A stretch of DNA of 64,000 bases, taken from a bacterium OL-1 (GTDB taxonomy: Bacteria > Actinomycetota > Coriobacteriia > Coriobacteriales > Atopobiaceae). The position numbers and the translations under genes were made by a program. The stretch covers positions 62,001 to 126,000 of the forward strand of contig LM994624.1 of assembly GCA_000752675.2 (NCBI GenBank), in the 5' to 3' direction. How positions within the stretch are numbered: position 1 is the first letter of the stretch; the number at the start of each line of letters is the position of its first letter. The notes beneath the pieces were generated by a model. It was not told where the DNA came from and searched no databases. It was given only the letters and a program-made list of their open reading frames with translations. Below, in pieces: positions 1 to 11,000 of this stretch.

Positions 1-813
1 GTCTGACGAGACAAACGCCTCACCCTCGCCGGGATCCACCGCGAGCACCGTGCCCTCCGCCTCGCTGGAGTTCTGGTATGCAATGGAGATGTTCTCGGCA
101 CCCACGTTGTACAGGGCCGTCTTTGCGTCTGACTGGCTAAGGCCCACAACCGAGGGTACCGTGCGCGCAACCGCCACGGTGATGGTCACCGAGAGGTCGT
201 CGCCCGTGCGCGTGCCTGCCACAGGGTCCATCGAGATGACCTTGCCCACGTTGTCGTCGGAGAGGACCTCGTTGACGTTGACGGTGAAGCCAAGCGGCGA
301 GAGGGTCGAGCGGGCTTCGGTCTCGGTCTTGCCCACCACGTCGGGCAGGGTCTTGCCGCCCCAGTACTCGTTCACGTAGGTGTACTTCACCACGAAGGCC
401 GCTGCGGCGAGAAGCGCGACAACCACGAGGACCACGGCGAGCGGGTGCACGCGGCTGCGGTGCTTGTCGTTCGCCGTTACTGGTGAGTCGATGGCCATGG
501 GCGCATAGGGGGTCACGCGCGTAAAGTCCGCGTCATTGATGGGAGCGTAGGGGTCGTCCATCGCGTCGATGCCGTCGGGACCCTCACCGGACGAGACGGC
601 GTGGGGCACCACGATGGTGGACATATCGTCGCTCGCGGTGTCACCAGTACCCTCGGGCGATGGCAGCGCGGCAAGCTGGGTCGCGTTAGGGTCCGTAAGC
701 ACCGTGGCGTCGGGATCCGCAAGCCGCGTGGCATCCGGGTCCGCAAGCCGCGTGGCATCCGGGTCGTCGCGCTTTGCCCGCGTGGCTTCTCCCCCAAGCT
801 CTGGATCATCCAT
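1..813 (-). CDS. PASTA-domain membrane protein (C-terminus beyond window)
   Basis: Incomplete: 271 codons are visible and the reading frame runs off the left edge. The ATG at 813 follows GGGGAGG at a good distance. The N-terminal ~120 residues are cytoplasmic, acidic and Thr/Ser-rich, with four tandem repeats of the form DPDATRLA. One membrane segment follows (HPLAVVLVVVALLAAAAF, about residues 126-146). Outside it lie one full PASTA domain (starting LPDVVGKTETEARSTL) and a second that begins VPSVVGLSQSDAKTAL. PASTA domains bind peptidoglycan or muropeptides and are usually found on PknB-type kinases. No kinase domain is present here, so this is a kinase-less PASTA protein; the Thr-containing repeats could be kinase substrates (inference). 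Confidence 0.85.
   Translation of the reverse strand, partial: MDDPELGGEATRAKRDDPDATRLADPDATRLADPDATVLTDPNATQLAALPSPEGTGDTASDDMSTIVVPHAVSSGEGPDGIDAMDDPYAPINDADFTRVTPYAPMAIDSPVTANDKHRSRVHPLAVVLVVVALLAAAAFVVKYTYVNEYWGGKTLPDVVGKTETEARSTLSPLGFTVNVNEVLSDDNVGKVISMDPVAGTRTGDDLSVTITVAVARTVPSVVGLSQSDAKTALYNVGAENISIAYQNSSEAEGTVLAVDPGEGEAFVSSD
671..766 (-). repeat. Four tandem 24-bp units in the PASTA protein gene
   Basis: Units lie at 671-694, 695-718, 719-742 and 743-766. The last two differ at one base; the first two are degenerate. Each encodes eight residues of the pattern D-P-(D/N)-A-T-x-L-x. Confidence 0.85.
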
Positions 814-923
814 GTCGCAACCTCCCCGGACCAACGGTGTCTGCTGAGCTGCTCTCCATTGTGCCCCAACAGGGAAAATCGCGCCGCGCAAACGCCGTTC
901 GCGGAGCCGGCAGCCGCACACAC

Positions 924-959
924 AAAAAAGCGGCCCCGGAGCACTGGCTCCGGGGCCGC
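924..959 (-). terminator. Rho-independent terminator of clpB
   Basis: A perfect 13-bp GC stem (930-942 with 947-959, loop ACTG) is followed on the minus strand by six T residues (929-924). It lies about 45 bases beyond the clpB stop codon. Confidence 0.92.
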
Positions 960-1005
960 GCTAACGCCGTGACTTGCACCGCCGTTTGGCAGCGTCCTTC
1001 TCGCC

Positions 1006-3711
<2,706 letters not shown>

Positions 3712-3796
3712 ATGCATCACTCCCTATGGTCCGCACGGCCTGAGGGGCGGCGGAATTCTGTTTATCGTTGTTGAGTATTCCCCCCTGAGGGGCGAT

Positions 3797-3828
3797 ATAT
3801 ACATAAATCTAAGTGTTATTGTATTAGA
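3797..3828 (-). promoter_or_regulatory. clpB promoter with HAIR-like inverted repeat
   Basis: TCTAAGT (3808-3814), seven bases, then TATTAGA (3822-3828): an imperfect 7-7-7 inverted repeat. On the minus strand it abuts ATGTATAT (3804-3797), a likely extended -10. The dnaK promoter has the same layout at 29182-29212. The 7-7-7 geometry matches the HAIR operator of HspR although the bases differ from the streptomycete consensus. Confidence 0.7.
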
Positions 3829-3976
3829 TTTTCGTATGTGACGGCACGCAGGGTTTGCCGGCGAGAAGGGCCGGCGTGCCGCCCGGTGGCGCTTCTCGGC
3901 ACCCGAAGCTTCTCGGTTCTCGGCCCAGCCGCCTCTTGCCGTGCAGCACCGGGCGTCCCTCGCCAGCCCTCCCCCT

Positions 3977-4067
3977 CAAAAGTGAACACGAAATCAATCC
4001 GAGGACTCACGCAGCAGCGTTATTCCAGAGGACAATTCGTGGCAGGTCGTTTTCGTGTTCACTTTTG
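3977..4067. repeat. Intergenic inverted repeat with 17-bp perfect arms
   Basis: CAAAAGTGAACACGAAA (3977-3993) is repeated exactly in inverse orientation at 4051-4067, around a 57-base core with no coding potential that I can see. It lies between the clpB promoter and the 3' end of the CPBP protease gene. Confidence 0.85.
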
Positions 4068-4099
4068 CGGGGAGGGCGCCCGTGCGGCAGGGACAACGA

Positions 4100-5179
4100 T
4101 TAAGAAATGGAGCTTTTCTCCGCAGCCGAGGCACCGGTCGGTACGGCACCGCCGGCAGCAGTGGCGCCACTGGAGTTCGCGGCACCCTCGCCGGCCCAGA
4201 TGTCCGTCGGCGTGACGTTCCGCCGCTCGCCAAGCCACCAGACCAGTGCACAACCGGCGAGCAGCACAACCGTCGCCATCGCGGAGCCCTCGATCCCAAA
4301 GCCGGGGTCATACGCAAAGCCCGCCACGGGCGTGGTCCCCAGCGCCACGCCAAAGACCACAAACGGCGTGGTTCCGCCGCTGTTGGGCAGCCCAAGCAGT
4401 ACGGTCTGCGTGAAGTTCCAGCTCGCATGCAGGCCAAACGCCGCCCACGGGCTGTCGAGCTTCCAGACCACCAGTGCAAACAGGACGCCAAAGAGCGCCA
4501 GGTTGGCAAGGGCAAGCACCGTGACGCCACTGTTCGCCAGATGCAGCATGGTGAAGAACGCCGCACTCAGCGCAATCGCCACCACGTGGCTCCCCGATGT
4601 CTGGAGCGTCCGCTGGTAGAGGTAACAGCGACAGACAAGCTCCTCGGCGGAGGACTGTACAAAGACGGCGAGAAACACCACGACAATCCCCGCCACATTC
4701 ACGCCTACAAGCGAGAGGGAAACGCTGCCCCCAAGCACCGCGACCAGCGCGCAGGCACTGTTGAGCACGAACCCCAAGAGCAGCCCCAGGCCCAGCATGG
4801 CGGGCGTGTTGCCCGCAGTCCGCCGGGTGATGGTCCCCAGGATGGGCCTCTCGCGCTTGCTCGCGCGCAGGTAGATGAGAAACACAATCCAGATGCCGAT
4901 AAAGACAAGGTAGGACGCCATCGTGTAGATTGCCGCCGCCGCAGAGGTGGAGTAGCCACCCTCCGTGAGCCCCAGCGCGCCCAGACCGTCGTGGAGCGCG
5001 AGGACGTTCACCATGTCCTGCACGCCCTCGCCCAAGGTCACGGCGCCGTAAGCGATTGCCGCGACAAGAGTCGAGACGACCCCGCCCACAACAGACCCCA
5101 AGATCATCAGCGCAAACGCCAGAGCATAGCTCCCCACCAGGCAAAACACGCTCTTGGGGGTCAGACGTCCTTCTGCCAT
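4100..5179 (-). CDS. CPBP (CAAX-type) intramembrane metalloprotease
   Basis: A 359-residue polytopic membrane protein, about eight hydrophobic segments. The Abi/CPBP motif 1 is visible as SSAEELVCRCYLYQRTL (two Glu plus Arg) and motif 2 as FFTMLHLANSG (His and Asn), the metal-binding and catalytic residues of this family. The ATG at 5179 is preceded by GGGGAGG; an upstream in-frame GTG at 5182 is less well placed. The C-terminal ~45 residues are polar and Ala/Gly-rich. It is the last gene of a three-gene run after an SPFH protein and a small ribbon-helix-helix protein, so it may act on membrane proteins under SPFH control (inference). The substrate is unknown; immunity or stress roles are known in the family. 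Confidence 0.85.
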   Translation of the reverse strand: MAEGRLTPKSVFCLVGSYALAFALMILGSVVGGVVSTLVAAIAYGAVTLGEGVQDMVNVLALHDGLGALGLTEGGYSTSAAAAIYTMASYLVFIGIWIVFLIYLRASKRERPILGTITRRTAGNTPAMLGLGLLLGFVLNSACALVAVLGGSVSLSLVGVNVAGIVVVFLAVFVQSSAEELVCRCYLYQRTLQTSGSHVVAIALSAAFFTMLHLANSGVTVLALANLALFGVLFALVVWKLDSPWAAFGLHASWNFTQTVLLGLPNSGGTTPFVVFGVALGTTPVAGFAYDPGFGIEGSAMATVVLLAGCALVWWLGERRNVTPTDIWAGEGAANSSGATAAGGAVPTGASAAEKSSIS

Positions 5180-5215
5180 CACAGCCTCCCCTGGGTGCCG
5201 CCGTCGGCGGGTACG

Positions 5216-5416
5216 CTAGCCCTTCTCGCCCGGGGCGGCGCTGCCTTTGTTGTTCTCGCCACCGCGGTCAGGAAGCCTCCCAGCACGCCGGAGCGAGTCT
5301 CGCAAGATCCACTCAACCTGTGCGTTTGCGCTGCGCATGTCGTCTTCAGCCCAGCGCTCGACCGCGGCCCAAATCTCTGGGTCGACACGCAGGGGATATT
5401 GCTTACGACGTGTCAT
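5216..5416 (-). CDS. Arc-like ribbon-helix-helix DNA-binding protein
   Basis: Small 66-residue protein. The N-terminus [20 protein letters not shown] is a beta strand with alternating basic and polar residues followed by helix 1, and [15 protein letters not shown] gives helix 2, the layout of Arc/CopG repressors. The last 15 residues are Gly/Asn-rich and probably disordered. It lies 21 bases after the SPFH gene stop and 36 bases before the CPBP gene start, so the three are probably cotranscribed. It most likely represses its own operon; no toxin gene adjoins it, so an antitoxin role is not supported. Confidence 0.75.
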   Translation of the reverse strand: MTRRKQYPLRVDPEIWAAVERWAEDDMRSANAQVEWILRDSLRRAGRLPDRGGENNKGSAAPGEKG

Positions 5417-5437
5417 GCGCAGGAGCCTCCGCAGACC

Positions 5438-6445
5438 TTAGTACAGCGACCCGGTGTTGAGCACCGGCTGCGCCTCGGACTCGCCGCAGAGCACCACCAT
5501 GAGATTGGACGCCATGGTTGCCTTGCGGTCCTCGTCAAAGTCAACGATGCCGCCGTCGGAGAGCTCGGTAAGCGCCATGTCCACCATCGAGACGGCTCCC
5601 TCGACGATCTTCTTGCGAGCGGCGATGATGGCCTCGGCCTGCTGACGGCGAAGCATCGCGGGCGCAATCTCGGGAGCATAGGCAAGGTGCGTGAGACGCG
5701 CATCGTCAACTTCCACACCGGCAGGCGCCAGGCGCAGGCCCAGCTCCTCCTTCAGGCTGTTGGAGACCTCCTCGATGTTCGAGCGCAGCGTGATGCTGGT
5801 ATTGGCAGCATCGTCATCCTCCATGTGGTCGTAGGCGTAGATGCTCGCCACGTGTCGCAGTGCGGTCTCGGTCTGCATGGACACATAGGAGATGTAGTTG
5901 TCCACGTCAAAGAGAGCCTTGGCGGTGTCGGACACGCGCCACACCACAACCGTAGCAATCTCGATGGGGTTGCCCTGCTTGTCGTTGACCTTGATGCGCT
6001 CGCCGTTGTGCGTGCGCGCGCGAAGCGACACCTTGGTCGAGATGCCCGCCGCCTTGACCGTAAGGGTGCCCTTCTTGCCGCCCTCCTCGGCGACCTCCCC
6101 GTCCGGACCGGACTCGCTCATCTTACGGCTGTAGAAGGGGTTTGCCCAATAGAAGCCAGACTCGCGGATGGTGCCAATGTAGTTGCCAAAGAGAAGGCAG
6201 ACCTTGGCCTCGCCCGGCTGGAGGGCGATAAACCCGGAGCTCAGGACAAAGCCCAGCGCAAGCAAGAGGAAGCCAACGAGCATCATGGGGCCGGCGTACG
6301 GCGGCTCCGGCAGTCCCGCGTCATCCGCCGTGGCGAGAAGCATGATGGACCACACCAAGCCCACGCAGCTTGCCGCAAAGACAAGCACGGTGATAACGAG
6401 CATTGCCCAACCCGACTTAGCCTTGATGAGTTTCTCGGACGTCAT
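5438..6445 (-). CDS. SPFH/Band 7 domain membrane protein
   Basis: The 335-residue product starts with two membrane segments (about 15-37 and 55-78), followed by the SPFH domain: [20 protein letters not shown], then [10 protein letters not shown], then [20 protein letters not shown]. After it comes a helical, charged stretch ([20 protein letters not shown]). These flotillin/prohibitin/stomatin-like proteins assemble into membrane-associated rings and often scaffold or regulate proteases. The start follows AAAGGGG. The downstream CPBP protease and ribbon-helix-helix regulator form a plausible membrane-quality-control operon. Confidence 0.88.
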   Translation of the reverse strand: MTSEKLIKAKSGWAMLVITVLVFAASCVGLVWSIMLLATADDAGLPEPPYAGPMMLVGFLLLALGFVLSSGFIALQPGEAKVCLLFGNYIGTIRESGFYWANPFYSRKMSESGPDGEVAEEGGKKGTLTVKAAGISTKVSLRARTHNGERIKVNDKQGNPIEIATVVVWRVSDTAKALFDVDNYISYVSMQTETALRHVASIYAYDHMEDDDAANTSITLRSNIEEVSNSLKEELGLRLAPAGVEVDDARLTHLAYAPEIAPAMLRRQQAEAIIAARKKIVEGAVSMVDMALTELSDGGIVDFDEDRKATMASNLMVVLCGESEAQPVLNTGSLY

Positions 6446-6628
6446 CTCTACCCCTTTCCGCTTCGGCCTCCATCATACGTGCCGGGCCGATTGGTCTCAA
6501 TGTGATATCACAATAATATGCACATTGGACACATTCGACAATATCTGTTTGGGTAAGCGTTTTTTAGGGGCCTCGTCGGCATGCGGATGGAAGTCGCAAA
6601 GACTCGTCGGAATGCCGCAAGCTGCGCC

Positions 6629-6678
6629 ACTCAACGTATTGAGTAAATTTACTCAGTATGTTGAGTATAATTACTCAA
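6629..6678 (+). promoter_or_regulatory. Array of five alternating operator half-sites around a TATAAT box
   Basis: Half-sites ACTCAA (6629), TTGAGT (6639), ACTCAG (6651), TTGAGT (6661) and ACTCAA (6673) alternate in orientation every 10-12 bases, about one helical turn. Two give clear palindromes: TTGAGTAAATTTACTCAG and TTGAGTATAATTACTCAA. A perfect -10 hexamer TATAAT (6666-6671) lies inside the second palindrome, 46 bases before the ATPase start. A repressor bound here would block the promoter. Confidence 0.8.
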
Positions 6679-6717
6679 CAGATAAGAAGTGCCAGCTAGA
6701 GGCATTGGAGGAACACC

Positions 6718-7911
6718 ATGTTTCAGAGGCATCAGGTGCAGACAATTGCCGCACGCATGGTCGAAGACGGCAGCCCCCTTATCCAGGTTGTTGTTGGCCC
6801 TCGGCAGACCGGCAAGAGCACCATGCTCTCCCAGGCCCTCGAGTCGGTAGACCTCGAGCGTTCCTTCGTTAGCGCCGATGACGCAATAGTTCCCAGCCCA
6901 GAATGGCTACAGACGGAATGGCAGCAGGCCCGCAACATGACTGGGAACGGCTCGCGGCCTGTTGTCTTTGTTGTCGACGAAGTCCAGAAGGTTCCGCACT
7001 GGCCAACAGTCGTCAAGTCCCTCTACGACGCAGACCGCCGCACGAATACACCCGTTCGCGTTGTTCTCAGCGGTTCATCAGCTCTTCTGCTGCACAAGGG
7101 CCTTGAGGACTCTCTCATGGGGCGTTTCGAGCTTATACGCTCGCCGCACTGGAGCCTTGAGGAATGCTCGCAAGCGTTTGGCTATAGCCTCGATGACTAC
7201 CTGTACCTGGGAGGATATCCGGGGGCAGCGCGATTTGCGGATGACGAGAAGCGCTGGGGCGCCTACGTGCGTGACGCGATAGTGGAGCCCACTATCTCTC
7301 AAGACGTTCTCGCGCTCGACCAGGTGAGAAAACCCGCCCTCATGCGCGCACTGTTCAAGCTGGGCGCTGCCTACTCCGCGCAGGAGCTCTCGTACACCAA
7401 GATGATCGGGCAGCTCCAAGACGCAGGGAATACTACGACGCTTGCGCACTACCTAGGTCTTCTTGGAAAGGCAGGCATGCTGTGCGGACTACCCAAATAT
7501 GACCCCAAGCCAGTCACACGACGCAAGAGCTCGCCACGCCTCATGGTATTTGACACAGCGCTCATGACCGCACCGAGCGGCATTGGGCGCATGGTCTACG
7601 AATCTGATCCGGCGCGCAGGGGTCACCTTGTCGAATCTGCCGTTGGAGCGCGCCTCCTTGCACGTGCCCCTGAAGAAGGCTTCGAGCTCTTCTGGTGGCG
7701 AGAGGGAACGAGCGAGGTCGACTTTGTTGCCTCACGAAATGGCGCACTCTCGGCCATCGAGGTAAAGGGTGGCGGAGAATCCCGTCAGAGTGGCATGGGA
7801 GAGTTTCTTGCACGCCACCCCAAAGCAAAGCGCATCGTCGTTGGCGGAAGCTCTGCCGGAGCATGCACCTTGGATGACTTTCTGCGCGACCGCGTTCCGC
7901 TCTTCTTCTAG
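6718..7911 (+). CDS. AAA_14/DUF4143-type ATPase
   Basis: 397 residues. The N-terminal half is a P-loop ATPase: Walker A VGPRQTGKST, Walker B VVFVVDEVQKVP and sensor-like LSGSSALLL. The C-terminal half is DUF4143, with the usual FWWREGTSEVDFVASRNG near the end, which resembles a PD-(D/E)XK nuclease core (here EVDF and AIEVKG). Proteins of this large family are common in anaerobes and their function is mostly unknown. A good ribosome site (GGAGG) precedes the ATG. The gene stands alone under the operator array at 6629-6678 and ends at a shared terminator. It carries no evident DNA-binding domain of its own, so the repressor must be another protein. Confidence 0.9.
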   Translation: MFQRHQVQTIAARMVEDGSPLIQVVVGPRQTGKSTMLSQALESVDLERSFVSADDAIVPSPEWLQTEWQQARNMTGNGSRPVVFVVDEVQKVPHWPTVVKSLYDADRRTNTPVRVVLSGSSALLLHKGLEDSLMGRFELIRSPHWSLEECSQAFGYSLDDYLYLGGYPGAARFADDEKRWGAYVRDAIVEPTISQDVLALDQVRKPALMRALFKLGAAYSAQELSYTKMIGQLQDAGNTTTLAHYLGLLGKAGMLCGLPKYDPKPVTRRKSSPRLMVFDTALMTAPSGIGRMVYESDPARRGHLVESAVGARLLARAPEEGFELFWWREGTSEVDFVASRNGALSAIEVKGGGESRQSGMGEFLARHPKAKRIVVGGSSAGACTLDDFLRDRVPLFF

Positions 7912-7962
7912 CCATAGCCTGCCGCCACGGCATGCCACCGCACCGGCACGCTGCGCCTCTGA

Positions 7963-8010
7963 CAAGAACGGGGCCGCAGGGCAGAACCTGCGGCCCCGCA
8001 TACGTTCTTG
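7963..8010. terminator. Bidirectional terminator hairpin
   Basis: A 12-bp GC stem (7969-7980 with 7987-7998) lies inside an outer pairing of CAAGAACG (7963-7970) with CGTTCTTG (8003-8010). It sits between the converging ATPase and GH84 genes. Confidence 0.8.
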
Positions 8011-8019
8011 CGGTTTGCT

Positions 8020-11000
8020 CTACGCCCTGCGGCGAAGGCGTCCCGCAACCGCAAGGACGGCCCCCGCCGAGAGAAGCGCGCCCAACACCAGCGCCGGGGA
8101 GGTGTCGTCGCCGGTGTTGGGTGTCCCCTGCCCCTTGGACGCGGGATTCGCGGTCCCCGTGCCCAAAGTGGTGCCGGAGGTGTCGTTGTTGCTGCCAGGC
8201 ACGGTCAGGCCAGCGTTACCAGTGTCCGCGCCGCCTTCGGACGGTGCGTGCGTGTCCCCGCCCTCGGCAGGCTCTGCAGGCGCAAGGTCGCGCAATGCGT
8301 TGGCAATGGCAACGCGAGCTGCCTCGATTTCTTCAGCGGTTCCGCTGTCGAGCAGTGCGCGCCCAGCGTCGGCCGCGGCGTCAAGTGCCGCCGCAGAGTC
8401 TGCCGTGTACGCAGCGGAGTCAACGGCCTCCGCCGCAGCAATGGCCTCCCTCAGGGCAACAACGCTCACCAGGTTGGCGCGTGCGTCAATGACGGCCTGG
8501 CCAAGGTCCCGGCTCTGGGCGGGGTCGTGCTCAGCCTTCGCGGTGGCAAGCGCCTGGGCAAACGGGGCCCAGCTTGCAACCGTGTAGTCGTCCTCGGAGA
8601 GGGACTCAGCATCGGCGACAATCGCGTCCAGGTCATACGCGACAAGCGCCGCCTTGGCCTCACGCAGGGCCGCAGTCGCCGTGGCGACCTCTTCGGCCGT
8701 TCCGGCTTCCAGAACGGCTGCGGAGTCGTCGTAGGCCTTCTGGTATGCAGCGTAGCTCTCGGCCGTGTAGCCGCCCGCCGAGGTCTTCCCGAACTCCCCG
8801 CGCTCGGCAACGAGGCCCGCCGCGTCAACGAGCTCCCCCTCGGAGGCGAGAAGCGCGTCAGTTGCGCTCATAAGCTCGCCTGGCGTAGTCGCCTCGTTGG
8901 CAAGTAGCCCTTTGAGCGCCGCAAGCGCGCTATCGTACTGGTCGCGCGTGCTGGTGGTGTAGGCTCCGGGCGAGAAGATCACCTCAGCATCGCGCACCGC
9001 CTGACCGGCGCGGTCTGCACCGGTCTTGTCGAAGGCCAGGGCATCGCGAGCAGCCTTGAGCGACGCGGCGAGCGCGTCGCCGTCCGCCTGCGAAAGATTG
9101 TCCGCCGCCTCGAGGGCAGCGGCCGCCGCGTCATAGGCCTCGGTATAGGCCTGGTAGCTCCCCATGGAGTAGGTTCCGTCGTCGTTGGATACGTGCTCCG
9201 CAACCAGCTCGGGAAGCTCGACCCCCGTATAGCGCTCGACCTTGGCAGCAAGCGCGCTCTCAAGCGACGCCTGGGCTGAATCGACGTAGCTCTGCGTGGC
9301 GTTTGCAGCCTCAAGCGCAGACTTGGCGTTCTCGATTGCCGCCTCGAACGATGCCCTGCTGTCCGACGTCCAGGAGCTCGTGTCGGTGCCCTTAGCGGCG
9401 TTGTAGGCTTCCGTCAGCGCTGCCTTATCGGCAGCCGTTGCCTCTTCAAGTACGAACACTTCGGCTACCTGTGGCTTTGCTCCCTGCCAGGAGACGGTGA
9501 TGTCCTTCACGGCCGAGAATGGCACGGTCCTGGCGGTCGCGGCGCGGGCAAACGTGAACTCGGCGATGGGCTGGTCAAGCCGGCCTAGCTCGATCTTCTC
9601 GGTGTCGTCGTAGGTGTCGCTCGTGTAGACCGTCGCTGTGACGGTGGCGTTGCTCGGCGTGCCGGAGGAAACAATGCGCACGCCCTGCTTGGGGGCACCG
9701 TTAGTGGAGAGCGGCTCAGACACGTGATAGGTCACGCTGCCAGAATCGGACGAGGGCGCCCAGGCTGTGGAGGTCTTGCCGTCAATGAGGTTTGCGGGAG
9801 ACATGCCGGGCTGCTCGACGCTGGTCGAGACCACGTCAGCGTCGCCATACGGGGAGACATACTCGCCACCGTTTATGAGCAGCTCGCCTATCTCGACCCA
9901 GCGCTGGGTGTAGGTGCCGGTAAAGCGGATGCGCACGTAGCGGGCAGTCACATCGAGCTCGTCCGTGCCGTTGGGATCGCTCTGGTTGCCCTGCGTTGCG
10001 GACGTCTTGGGGTTGGCGGTGTACATGTTGCCAGGATTCTGCGAGTCATGCGTGAGCCACGCCGCCGTCTTTGCGGTGCTGGTATCGAACTCGTTGGGAA
10101 CAATCTCGTCACCGTTGATCTTGAGGACAGGAGTCCACTCGGCAGCGCCGGCAGTCCGCGCGACTTCCACGACCGCATTGCGAATATAGTCGAAGCTGGT
10201 CTCGGGCACGTAGTAGGCAATCGAGTGGATAACTCGCTCCTGGCCCAGATCAAAGGTCACCGTGTCGCCCGCGTTGGGCCCATGGTTGTTCTTGTACGTG
10301 GTGGTCACGTTGCCGTCAAAGAGCTTTGCGGCCTCGAAGGCGCCCACGGCACCGGTCTTGCCCACAAACGAGGGCTCGGTCTTTCTCGCATAGCTTGCCG
10401 AGAAGCCCTTGAATGCCACCTGGGCATCCCCCGTGGCGCGAACGCCTACAAAGCGAGCAGCAACAGGCGCTGCGGAGGCATCGAACTCGGTCCACTCGAG
10501 CGCGTTCTGCGAGTACACGAGCGAGGCACCCGCGGGGATAGCGCTCTTACCAGCGTCGATGGTCACGCCGTTGCGCATGGCGCCCAGATCGACAGCCAGG
10601 AAGGAGCCGCCGGCAAAGGCAACGGTCCCGTCGGAGAGCGTCACGGTGCCGTTCTTCGCGGAAGCCGAGAGAGACACGCCCTCTATGTTGGTGCGGATGG
10701 TACCCAGGTTGGTGGGCGTGCCCTTTGACGCGGTGACCTCGTTCAGGACCCACCAGCCATTGGTGTCTCGCGTGGCGCGGATTCGGATGGCCCTTACCTC
10801 GCGCTCGGAGAACTCAAGGGTCTGGCTGGTAGCAGAGGTCACGTCTGCGACCTTCTCCCAGGTGTCCGCGCCCTCGCCCTGGACTTCGAGCACGCCACCC
10901 TCGAGGGTGTCTCCAACACCGCTGCCATTGGGCTTGTTGCCCTGGACAATGCGGACGCTCCCCACACTCTTGGGCTGCGAGAAGGTAATGGTCACCGCGT

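Noticed and set aside
4055-6505. 816-codon open frame on the plus strand
   Set aside because: Antisense to the CPBP, RHH and SPFH genes, His/Arg-rich and without domain features.
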